DNA of 64,000 nt from Takakia lepidozioides (Eukaryota; Streptophyta; Takakiopsida; Takakiales; Takakiaceae). The notes below the pieces were generated by a model. It was not told where the DNA came from. It did not search any database and was given only the letters and a program-made list of their open reading frames with translations. A program made the position numbers and the translations under genes. Where the stretch lies: NCBI GenBank assembly GCA_030704615.1, contig CM060731.1, positions 79,402,756 to 79,466,755 of the forward strand, read 5' to 3'. Below, piece by piece: positions 11,330 to 21,428 of this stretch; positions within the stretch are counted from its first letter, which is position 1, and each line of letters begins with the position of its first letter.

Positions 11330-12159
11330 ACGTAATCAAAGTTACATAATAATTCTCGCACATAACTGTACCCATCCCTTCGATTGATTGTACATGTAAA
11401 TGCATGTAGCTTATTTCTATGATTGATTAATGAAAAATCCATGAAAAAAAATCCTTTGTAGGTGTGGCGATCTAGGAATGATTTTAGTGAAGTTGTGACT
11501 CGAAAAGTGACTCTAGGATTGTTGAGTTTTTGTACGAGGGCAAGAATGTTGGAAGACATGATTCTTGTTCTACAAGTGCTGACCAAGACTTACCCCTGGA
11601 AACCCTTCAATCGATTTGATTACCATGATCTCAATGCAACAGAAAGAATCTTCGAAATTGGTGTGAAAGATAACAATGTTGCCAAAGCCATTGCCAAAGC
11701 AATCTACCCTCAACCCTCTAATCCCATGGCCCTTCCCTTTTCCTTTCCTAGTGTCCCCACCCCCTCTTCTTGCCCTTTGTCTTTAACAATAAGGCCGCCC
11801 GAGTTGATCACGATCTCCCACATGCAAGATAGACCTATTATATTGTAGCACAGAAGGAGGACTAAAAAGATTTGCAACAATGGATCCATTCAGCTTGGCC
11901 TCTGCCATGACCTTTGCAAAGACATAGAAAAGGCAATTTTGCGATTCCCCGCCGTCGCAGATTTGTTGGGGCATCGCAATACCGTCGCAAGGCGACCCAT
12001 AGAGGTCGCAACCCCCTGCATTTACAATATCTATGATTGCGGATTTTTCCTACGCAATGATTTTTGTTTTAGCTCTATTTTGTTCTGTGAATGCAAACCC
12101 CAAACCACTACATCCATGGAAAAAATTGGACAAACAAAAATAAAATAAAAACAAAGAGT
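11330..12159. other. No gene recognised
   Basis: Mixed AT-rich sequence. A plus-strand frame at 11,462-11,848 has no recognisable motif. From 11,940 the sequence becomes GC-richer, with repeated CATCGCAA/GTCGCA words. Confidence 0.4.
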
Positions 12160-12290
12160 TCCTTCACTCACTATTGCGGAACTCTCTATGCATGGAGAGT
12201 GCATGAAGTTGAAAAGAACTCAACTTCGGAATGCAAATGAGGAAAGAAAATATGGTTTTCAGTCCAAATGATTTTTGTTCACTCCCAAAA
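12160..12290 (-). repeat. Dispersed repeat, inverted copy of 778-905
   Basis: The reverse complement aligns with 778-905 through CATTTGGAC, CATGCACTCT and AGAGAGTTCCGCAATAGTGA. Confidence 0.7.
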
Positions 12291-12419
12291 TTTGCACACG
12301 CATTGCAAACGCTGTCATTAAGCATATGGTCCAATAGTTTGCACGGATGTAGTGGTGCAAGGGTTGAATAAACAGAACAAAACACAGCCAAAAAAAAATT
12401 ATTATGTAACAGCAATCCC

Positions 12420-12850
12420 CAATCCTAGGCCCCCAGGCAAGAGAGCAGTTGCCATGCCCCAGCAGGCCTGCGATTGCGGGGAATCGCAACGTCACCATTG
12501 TGGCATTGCAGCGACGTTGGGACGTCGCAAACCCCAGCGCGAGCTGGCTCGGCCCTCCCCACGCGCCTAAGTGTGAGGGGGTGTTGTTGCGATTCTCGGG
12601 CATCGCAGCCTTGTGGGAGCGTCGCAGAGGGCACGTGCGACGCCCAGGCATCGCAACCCCCAGCTTGCTGGCGGGTCATGCCCCAACTGCAGCGACGTAC
12701 CTGAATCGCAAGCTGGCGAAGCGTCACCGGAGCGGCGATGCGGCGACGCGCAAACGTCGCTATTTCCGGGCCGGGCGCCTATGAGGCGCTGTAGTCGCAG
12801 GAGGGTCGTCATGTCTGGCGCGCTCGAGGTCCCGACGTCGCTAACCCCCC
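12420..12850. repeat. CpG-rich tract with recurrent CATCGCA/GCGACG/GTCGC words
   Basis: Much more GC- and CpG-rich than its surroundings, with many short direct and inverted GTCGC/GCGAC words. It is open in several frames on both strands, as expected of GC-rich DNA. I see no domain in any of them. Confidence 0.6.
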
Positions 12851-13294
12851 TAAACGTAGTAGTGTTGGCCATGTTCTTCATGAGGGATTGCCAACCATGC
12901 TCCTTGGCGTAGTTGTACTCTACCGGAGATGGCTTCCTCTCAAACGCGCATTGCTACACATGCCACAAATTAAAGTCAATTCTTTGCGATGACGGAGTCA
13001 GAAAGAAGACATAACAAAATCCATAGGAAAGTACGACTTACAAATCGCAAGATAAAACCTTTGGATCTGCCGGTGCCCCACTTGTGTGTGGATTCGTGCT
13101 TGTCAAGGCGGATTGTTGTTGCTTCGCGTGCCCAGTCAAATTTGGCCTTGTTTGCGGCATCAGTCTCTCCCGCAATGAGTGCATCCCACGATACCTATGC
13201 CCCCCCCCCCCCCAACAATTAGTGAATTTACACACATACGTTGCATCGAATCCACCTCATTAATGCACATGCGACAAATGGAAGGTGACATGAT

Positions 13295-15000
13295 TCAGGA
13301 TTTGCCAACCTGTGTAATTTCATAAGGTGGTTTGGGTATGGCCCCCTTTTCCATTGCCCTCCGAATGATCTGTCTGGCACGGTACCTCCTGTCCTTCAAG
13401 TTTCGCCCCACCATCTCCATCACCCTTATGTCACTCCAATTGCCCGGAAACCGGCGGTCTAACTCACGGGCATACGCCCGCTTTGCGCCAAAGTGCTGAT
13501 CAGCCCACTCGATGTGCAAAGGGAACCACCTCAATGCGAGTTCGAAGGCTGGCTTCTTCATAGCCTCCCAGAACGCACCGCAGGGGTCACCATGGCGATT
13601 CACCTCCACCGGTGGCACCACAATCTTTGCCAACTCCACATCATGTATCGCCAAGGGCATATTCTTCTTCCCACCCTCTCCCTTCTTTGTAGCCTCCTTC
13701 CCCTGCTCCTTTGTTACCCCACTGCCCTCCCCCGCATGCACACTCACCCCTTCCTCTCCATGGGACTTCTTCTTCTTCTTCTTCTTCTTTTCCTTCCACT
13801 TCTCCACAACCATCTCCTTCCCCTTCCCTGCTACTTCCTCTCTCTCCTTCTCCCTCTCCCTTCTCTGTCTCTCCTCGGCAGCCCCTTCATTGATGGTAAA
13901 AGGGATCTCGGGAGGTCGAGGCCTCTTCTTCTTACCTTTGGTGTTCGGGTCCTTCATGAACACCACATGCTCTCCCTCATTGGCAACCCCACTGGACTGC
14001 ACCAATAAGGCCAACCATGTTGTTGCCTCCTGAAGACAAATAACCCCTCCAAATTCAAAAAAAGAAACAAACAACAAAGAAAATCATGCATGCAAAGGAA
14101 AGGATAAAACATGGAACAAGGTGCGACAGTTGTACCTTTGCAAGCTTGTCCGACTCGCCCCTGGTGTCACCTGAAGTGGCAGGAGTCCCCATTGCTGGAT
14201 GTGCCCGCTCTATCCCCTCCCGGAGCGCCACTGGAAGTAAATTCCAGATGTGGAGCATAGCCGGCGGCGGCGCCCCATAGTCCAGGCCCTTCTTTGCTGA
14301 CCGCTTAGGCTCAGGGGGCGGCATTGCTGATCGACTAGGCTGCTCCGAACCGGCCCATACCTCCTCCTTGGCCACTTCATTGGCCCTCCTCGTCTCCTCC
14401 TCCCTCATCGACAACAATGGGCTGGAAATGGAGGCTTTCAAAGGCCCTTGAACCTGACGTTGGGCCTTGGCAAGTGCAGCCTTTGCTCCGGAGGAAGGGG
14501 TCGCTATGGGGGTGACATCCAAAAGTTGCCCATACCGGGCCCTTCCAGGTTTAGGCTGCCTCCCCTATACAATAACATGATCCGAACTGTACCATGTGAA
14601 TGGAAGAAAAGAGGGGTTGATTGCGATGTTGAACTCACAGTACGTCCTCCATGGCCTTATGCAAGCTGCAAACATACAGCATGGACAACAGGATTAATTT
14701 GCTGCAGTGAATGGATGTCCTTCAGAAAATTGCGTCTCCACACAGCAAAGGGAAAACCAGGTGATGTGAATGAGTAAGGCAATACCTGGTACATGGTGGT
14801 TTTGGATCTCCTCCCCGAGTCTTCCGAACCTTGATGCTTTGCGCATCCTCCAATGCCAACTGAGCCTCTTTGGATGTTGCTGGTGGAGGTGAGGCGGATG
14901 CAAGTAATGCAAGATTTTTGAGGGCGTATGGTTCCATCCTCAAACTTTGAAGGGTGTGTACGTACTGCTGGACACTTCCAAGAACATCCCCGTCAAAATG
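13295..15000 (-). CDS. Multi-exon gene, Lys-rich linker and SANT-like C-terminal helical domain
   Basis: Exons fit in phase: one ending at 14,786 (…DAQSIKVRKTRGGDPKPPC), a 27-nt micro-exon 14,639-14,665 (LHKAMEDV), 14,136-14,559 and 13,295-14,029 (final residues ITQVGKS). Exon 3 is Pro/Ala-rich; exon 4 has a Lys run from a (CTT) repeat and then a helical region (FWEAMKKPAFELALRWFP, ELDRRFPGNWSD, LKDRRYRARQII) resembling SANT/Myb-like or plant transposase-associated DNA-binding regions. The first exon and the micro-exon recur at 43,519-43,960 in front of a different, Ulp1-coding 3' part, so the N-terminal module is shared between transposon genes. It is likely transposon-encoded. The 5' end is not determined. 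Introns are about 80-120 bp. Confidence 0.55.
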
Positions 15001-15219
15001 CCTCGTTGCAAAAGTGCTGGATGGATCATTCTAGAAACACATTCCCACAGGGTTGGCAAGGGAGGAAGGGAGTTCGCCTGTTTTATATCCAAACTAAAGG
15101 GGGGGGGGGGGATGCCAACTTGATCCCACCTCTGTGAGCGCTGCTTCCATGGGCGAAATGCAATCTTCAACGACCATAATGGAGTTCAAAGAGGTACGTG
15201 TCAGGGGCTCAGTAGGTGC

Positions 15220-15745
15220 AATTTATCTTCTATTAAAACCAAGTAGCACACATTTGAGCCCTTATGCATCTGACCATGTGATGTCCATCCATCCGTAGCG
15301 ATTGTCGTCGGAACCCACTCCGAGAGCCTTCCACACTGCGGGGGATGCATCGACGTCATTGTTGATGCAAGGTGGTTGATAATCGTGATCTGTGTCGCAA
15401 CCATGCATGGAATCGCATTCGTCGACCACCATGGCTCGCACGCTCTTCCCATTTCCGTGTATGGTGATATGATTGCCGCAACGGCTACCTCCATTGTACC
15501 AACCCGTTGAAAGAGCAACCACGAGTGTGGAATCCGAATGATAATGATTATCACACTCCGATGCGGCGCCTCCTGAACCCCCTTTTTGAAAACTGTTGAG
15601 GGTTAGAATGGCAGAATTTGTACTTGGTGAACACGTGTAGGTAGCATATTGTTTACCTGTCTTGCAACATTCGGAACTCTGCGTTGTGTTGCAACCGTTC
15701 GGTAGGTTATTGGGACCTATGAGATAGCCGGCCAACCTACAAGAA
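15220..15745 (-). pseudogene. Kiwellin, C-terminal half of the split copy
   Basis: From [17 protein letters not shown] to the terminal DITWSDA this matches the intact gene at 33,865-34,572 with only a few residue differences (CNTTQSS for CNAAQSS, DTDHD for DADHD, DASPAVW for DASPTVW). Similarity also continues past the stop to 15,220. Upstream it is fused in frame to the chromovirus reverse transcriptase (…[13 protein letters not shown]), so no signal peptide remains. The matching N-terminal half is at 40,116-40,707. Confidence 0.9.
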
Positions 15746-17811
15746 AACCGATCGAAAAGGTCGTCGATCCTTGGCAAAGGGTACTGGTTTTTGATAGTCA
15801 CCTTATTCAAAGCCCTGTAATCGACACACATCCGCAGCGTCCCATCCTTCTTGTCTGCGAATAGCACCGGGGCTCCATAAGGTGACTTACTCGGCCGGAT
15901 GTACCCCTTTGACATTAGATCTTTGAGCTGAGTCTTCAGCTCGACCAACTCTCTGTGGCTCAACCGGTAGGGCGCCTTGGCAGGCGGTTCCGATCCCGGT
16001 ATCACCTCAATCTTGTGGTCAACTCCTCTTCGCGGTGGCAAGCCACTTGGTAAATCCTCCGGCATCACATCCTGGTATTTCTCCAAAATCCCCTTGATCC
16101 AATCTCGGCTCGGCTCCCCATCGCCTTCTCCCTTCACTTCTCTAATGTACAGCAAAAACTGGGGCTCGTGTGCCTCCTCCACGGCCCACTCCCTTGCTAA
16201 CAGAAGGTTTATTCGCCCTCCCACGGGTTTGGGCGTTTCCGACACTCGTAAGACCTCGCCACTATTCCCACATGGCAGTGTGACTATTCTCTTGCAGCCA
16301 TCTATGACCGCTCCGGATTTGCTCAAAAATGTCATCCCCAAAATGAGATCCACTCCATCGATCTCGCAGATGGTGAAGTTCTCACGTCCCTTCCAACTCC
16401 CCAGTTGAAGAGGAACATCAAACGCCAACCTTGACGCCAATTGCGGTTCTCCTTTGGCAGAACGCACCTCAATAGAGGCCCCCACGTCACTTGTTGGGAG
16501 TCCCAGCTTTTGTGCCGTTGCCGGTGTCATGAAGGAGTGCGACGCTCCTGTGTCTACCAACAACGACACGTTAGTTCCGGATATTATCCCATCCACGAAC
16601 AATAACTGACTCCCTTTACGTAAGGCGCCAGTTTCCTGATACAACTCACAAGAAAATTTGCCTATCTTGCAAGTCCTAGCGACCACCGCTTCCACCAAGC
16701 GACTGATGGTATCTTCCGACAGCTCTGTGTTCAATTGCCGGGGCTTCGTGCACTTCTTGGCCATGTGCCCGGGCTCCCCGCAATTGAAACACACTCCATC
16801 AAAGGTTGCCTTCTGTCCGCCATAGGCCGCTCCACCCGCTTTTCATTTCGAAGCACCGGGTGCCGCCTTGACTTGTGAAGGCCCTCCCTTCGATTTCCAC
16901 GTGACATTGTCGCCGCGTGGCCTATCCCACTTCTTTTCCGGTCGGAAGGAGTCACCTTCCCGCCGGGTCTTCTTGTGGTTCAGCTCCGTACGGCCTTGTC
17001 TTTCACCCTTAGGGACATCCGAGAAACATTCAGCCCTCTCAATTTCCTCGTTCAAAGTCTTAGGTGGCTTCTCCTCCAACTTCCGCCTGGCCCATGGGGC
17101 CAGTCCCGCCACAAAGTTGAAGACCATTTCTGGTTCTGCCATGTCCGCGACTTTGAGTAGCAGCACATTGAAAGCCTGGACATATCCCCGAATGTCATCT
17201 GTTTGCTTCAAATTCCTCATCTTGTCCCGGGCGAGCCAGGACGCGTTGAGGGGCACAAACTGCCTCTTCATCAATTCCATGAACCCACTCCAGTTCAAGG
17301 TTTCCGGGCTTGGACCTCGGTCGTGAAGACGTTTCTGCCACCATTGTTGAGCATAGCCCCTCAAATAGGTGGGAGCCACTTCCACCCGATCCTCGTCACT
17401 CAACTTGGCCGCCCGGAAGTACTGCTCTAGCTCCAAGAGCCAGGTGTTGAGTGCCTTCCGATTTCGGATGCCCTCAAAGGTGTCGGGTTCCTTAGGCTTC
17501 ATCTTAAACTTTGCCTTAGTGGAAGTGGCATTAGCCGCCTTCAACACGTCTTTCAACGTCCCGCCAAATTGCGCCAACAACCCTTCCCAAAAGGCTGCCG
17601 GCATGGGAGACATCTGTTGGTCAGTCAGAACTCTCAGAGATTCCTCAGGCTCCGACTCCTCAGATTCCTCCCGCTCTTGAGCGGCCTCGTTTTCGGAAAC
17701 ATGCATCGCTTCCTCAAACGGCCGCCTCGGTGACACGTCGCCCCCATCGGGTTCACCAAGATCATCATCTTTTGGGCCATTCCGCTTTCCCTTTGGCTTG
17801 CCCGACCCCAT
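15746..17811 (-). pseudogene. Chromovirus gag-protease-RT (N-terminal part)
   Basis: The start chosen is the ATG of MGSGKPKGKRNG, ~55 bp after the primer-binding site. Gag shows the retrotransposon capsid region (LNTWLLELEQYF, YAQQWWQKRL, FVAGLAPWARRKL). One TGA at 16,843-16,845 interrupts an otherwise continuous Gag-Pol frame. Then come the zinc knuckle [14 protein letters not shown], which packages RNA, the aspartic protease [12 protein letters not shown], and the RT fingers ([20 protein letters not shown]). The RT stops after [12 protein letters not shown] and passes into kiwellin. The missing remainder of the RT is at 39,825-40,115. The element cannot be autonomous as it stands. Confidence 0.93.
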
Positions 17812-17853
17812 GATGAGGCCAATCCCAAGGACGATCGCGTACTGAACTCTAAA

Positions 17854-17864
17854 CTCTGATACCA
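17854..17864 (-). promoter_or_regulatory. Primer-binding site, initiator-Met tRNA type
   Basis: Read on the minus strand TGGTATCAGAG follows the LTR end by two bases. This is the usual plant gypsy PBS, complementary to the 3' end of initiator tRNA-Met, and it fixes the minus-strand orientation and the 5' LTR boundary. Confidence 0.92.
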
Positions 17865-17866
17865 AG

Positions 17867-18564
17867 TGTCGCGCACCTCACTTTGGTAAGCTCCCCCCTC
17901 AAGTCATAGTTACTCACTTGATGCACGCGCCTAACTCCCAACCTGGCCGCCGGGCCAACTTGGAGCTCCGGCTGCTCACCGGGGCATAACGGTCCCCCTT
18001 TGATCTCCCAAAGAACCCTCCAACGATTTGGAACCAGCGGAATTCCCTTTGGTAGTTGGCAGTCCGGAACAGCTCCCCACTCTTTGGTCATTTTCCGGCT
18101 CGCTCGCTTACTCACTAGTTTTTGGTCACCAACGGGCTTGCACCGTTCTCGGGGTTACTACTCCCTATATATACTTCTGTAGCTGTCCGCGGGGGTTTCA
18201 CAAACAACCATGCCATTTTATGGCGAACCACCATGAACACCCTCGACTCCCGGTGATGAGTCGCGGTGAGTCTTGGCCCACCCACCACGGCCCCTATGGA
18301 CCGTGATGAGTCCCAAGACTACTCCCCACGACTCCCACCACGAGGTCTCCGCCCCATGGTGAGTCTTATGCCACCCCCACTAAGTCCCGCTAAGCTACCA
18401 CCACCCCTTGTGGAGCCACCCCCACCGCAACCCGGTGTGCGGGGCTCCACCTAGTGAGCGCCTCCGCCTCCTTGAGTGCTTTGGGCACTCAAGGGTGCTT
18501 CAGCCCCCCATACCTATCGCTGCCACTGCCCCCACCACAGGGGCAACCCCTCTTGTGTCCCGAC
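17867..18564 (-). repeat. Chromovirus 5' LTR, missing its outer ~31-35 bp
   Basis: It aligns with 37,114-37,811 with roughly ten differences in ~700 bp, mostly C/T or G/A, so the pair is young. On the plus strand it begins TGTCGCGCACC. At 18,564 the match stops and the integrase of another retroelement begins, so the first bases of the LTR are lost. Confidence 0.9.
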
Positions 18565-20295
18565 AAGTTTTGGAAGAAATTCATAAAGGAGTGGCAAGGG
18601 GCCATTTTGGAGAAGAGACTACCAGTAGGAAGATACTACTTGCCGGTTACTAGTGGCCTACCTTGTTCAAAGATGTGCACAAGTATTGTAAAACTTGTGA
18701 TGAGTGTCAGAGGCTAGGACCATTGCAGAGGTCTGGAAAGATGGCTTTGCATCCTACAATGCCTACTGAACCATTTCAGAAATGGGGACTGGACTTTGTT
18801 GGACCAATAAACCCGCCAGCCAAGAATACACAGAACAAGTATATAATCACAGCTACTGATTATACTACGAAGAGGGTGGAAGCTAAAGCCCTGAGGGACA
18901 ACACAGCTAAGTCCACAGCCAGGTTCTTGTATGAGAACATACTTACACGGTTTGGCTGTCCCCTGGAATTTATCAGTGATCAGGGAAGTCACTTCATCAA
19001 TGAGACCATAGAACTCTTGACTAAGGAGTTCGTGATTGTGCATAGGAAAAGTACAACCTATTACCCACAAGGTAATGGAGGCAGAGGCTACCAACAAAAT
19101 ACTACGTACCATCTTGGCTAAAATAGTCAATGCAAACAGAACAGACTGGGATACAAAGCTACTGACAGCTTTGTGGTCATACAGGACTTCATATAAAGTC
19201 ACCACTAAGTATACACTATTCCAATTAGTTTATGGTATGGAAGCTTAACTTCCAGTGGAGTTTTTATTACCTACTATGAGAACTGAATGGGGAAGAAGAA
19301 TGGAATTGGAAGATTCAATTAAGGTCAGGAAACATGAATTATACCATATGGAGGAAGTACGAGCTGATGCAGCTGACAACATGACGAGAATACAGATGAA
19401 AAGGAAGGATCAGTTTGATGAAGAGAAGTTGAAGACTTTCAAAACAGGAGATTTGGTTTTGTGGTTGCAGAAGAAGGGAAAGATTAAGGCTTCTAAGCTT
19501 AAATCGCCATGGAAGGGACCTTATGTCATACAAAAGATGTATGATAACAACACGACCATGTTACAAACCATTAACAAAGAAATGCTGGGCAGGGTCAATG
19601 CCAACAAGTTGAAAGGATACAGTGGTATCCATGACAAGCCATTGAGGCACGATTTGCATATAGAACCACAGGAGCAAATACAGGCTGTTCCAGTAACACC
19701 AACGGAGCATAGAATACTTGTCGTTAAACCGGTGAGGAGCGGAAAACACAGATGTTTAAATAGCTATCACAGCCCAACACAGGGTCACACAGCCCATCAC
19801 AGCCCAACACAGGGTCACACAGCCTATCATAGCCCAGCACAGTGTCACACAGTCGTGCACAGCCTAGCACAGGGTGGCACAGCTTGTCACAGCCTCACAC
19901 AGCCAATCAGAATTACACAGTCCATAGGATTAGTGACAGGTGGACGAAAGAAAACATCAGGGAAATGGCCAGTGGAAGAAAGGGCGGAAGTCAGTTTAAA
20001 AGTGGACGCGTGGAAGTCAGGCCGTGACGCACAGCTGAGAAGGAGCTGCAAGAACAAGTGTCATCAAGAAAAAGGACTGGAGTGGCCATCAAAGTACCTA
20101 CCTACTACGTCAAAGAGGATGGATGGCGGGCCCATTAATGCATACGGAAAAAGGGTAACGGAACATACGGCGAGTACAGAAAAACAAATTTCTTGTCACG
20201 TGTGTTATCCTAGTGGACAAGCCAGCAGGGAAAATCCACTAAAGAAAATTAATTCTAAAATCCAGTCACAGCGGTTACAGCCAATCATGAAGTAG
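18565..20295 (+). pseudogene. Athila/Tat-like element: integrase (H2C2, catalytic core, C-terminal region)
   Basis: The frame opens with the zinc-binding H2C2 module (HKGVARGHF…CKTCDEC). The DDE core follows: KWGLDFVGP, then FISDQGSHF, then YYPQGNG. A frameshift after YYPQGNG leads into the last core helix (TNKILRTILAKIV) and LTALWSYRTSYK, then FKTGDLVLW and WKGPYVI of the C-terminal GPY/F region. Stops at TAG (GY*WPTLF, where Trp is expected) and TAA (GMEA*LPVEF) also interrupt it. Integrase inserts retroelement cDNA into the genome. It starts abruptly at 18,565. The preceding RNase H part of the same family lies inverted at 25,181-25,761. Confidence 0.9.
19760..19905 (+). repeat. CACAGCC-type short tandem repeats in the integrase 3' extension
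   Basis: Repeats of CACAGCC(C/T)A-n-CACAGGGTCACACAGCC. The same word makes up arrays in both LTRs of this family (24,310-24,540 and 31,140-31,290), so the word has spread within the element. Confidence 0.85.
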
Positions 20296-20733
20296 GAGCA
20301 ACTTCAAGAAAGTAAAAAGGTTCTGAGCGTAAGAGTCGGCGTTGTTCCAAGTAACGGGCGTCTCGACGGGACAGACAATCAATGTGATAGTTTTGAAGCT
20401 ATGAGGGAACTAGCAGATTATACGCTCGCGATACTACTCACGCAGTGGCGAGGAAACAGAAGAACAGAGAGTAACTTTTCTCTTGATCAATGCTTGCAAG
20501 CCCCGCAGGTTTACAGGACACTACCCATAGCATTTTGTGGCAATCATACGTTTGTGCTTTGTGCTCTGCAAGCAATACTTCAGTTGTTACAGCCACAGCC
20601 TTACGGTTTCTCTAAAATGAAGAGAGTAAGAGGGATGGAGGACATCAAGGTGAAAAGCACCACAATCCTGCAGAAACAGACGATTGCGACGCCATACGCG
20701 GTGAAGTTACTAGAGGAACTGCGATTACAATGA
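20296..20733. other. Spacer within the Athila/Tat-like element
   Basis: Between integrase and the downstream extra ORFs. A frame at 20,401-20,733 shows no domain. Confidence 0.4.
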
Positions 20734-21428
20734 TTGCAAAACAAGGATTGGACATTGCACCATCGGAAGTACATGTTAGAATTCTTGCAGAACTTTGACC
20801 CAAAGACAGGAGCCACAATGGTGAAGGGAGTTGAATTAGAACTTACTCCCTTATACCTACAGCAATTGTTTTCATTGCCAGCAGGTCAGGTTCATGTGGA
20901 CGAGCACAGGGCTAGATTGCAGATGAAAGATTTGTTTGAAGAAGGGAGTTTCTTTAAAACTCAAGGCTATGCTTGTACCAAAGCGGTGTACCCAGGGCTC
21001 AAGGAGGTAGGCCAGATATTGAACGTTCTGTTTGCCATGAAACAGAACCAGCAGTATTTGAGCAGATCCTTCACAGAGGAAATACTCAAAGGCCTGAGAG
21101 AAGAAGAGGTAGCATGGGAGAACATCATGTACAACGGACTGGTAGAGGAGATGGAAAGATTGTAGGGAACTGCCGCTAAATCTCCTATCATAGTATCTGG
21201 GCCAGTCATTGCACAAATCATCCTAGACTCATGCGTACTTGATGCGAGAGAAAGGAAGGAAATGGGAGTGTTTGAAATAACAACCATTACCATAGAAGAG
21301 CAAGGTTCTTCACAGGGTGAAGGAGGATTGGCAGAGCATCAACAGCCCAAAAGACAGAGGAAAGGGATCACGTTGGAAGCCGAACCATTAGCTACAGGCA
21401 GCAGGAGGAAGAAGTTACTCAAGCTCTT
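20734..21428 (+). pseudogene. Extra retroelement ORF after integrase, part 1
   Basis: The frame reads YMLEFLQNFDPKTGATMVKG through LYLQQLFSLPAGQVHVDEHR, a globular helical region. It continues through a TAG at 21,163-21,165 into SPIIVSGPVIAQIILDS. A one-base frame change near 21,390-21,430 joins it to the next part. Non-structural ORFs between pol and the 3' LTR are known in Athila/Tat-type elements, where some are called env-like. I see no membrane segment here, so I give no function. Confidence 0.55.

Noticed and set aside
12449-12912. Several overlapping frames on both strands
   Set aside because: Open because the tract is GC-rich; no motif, no consistent strand.
13493-14033. Long plus-strand frames rich in Ser/Pro/Phe opposite the SANT-like gene
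   Set aside because: They are the complement of the Lys/Glu-rich exon; the minus strand has splice sites and a paralogue.
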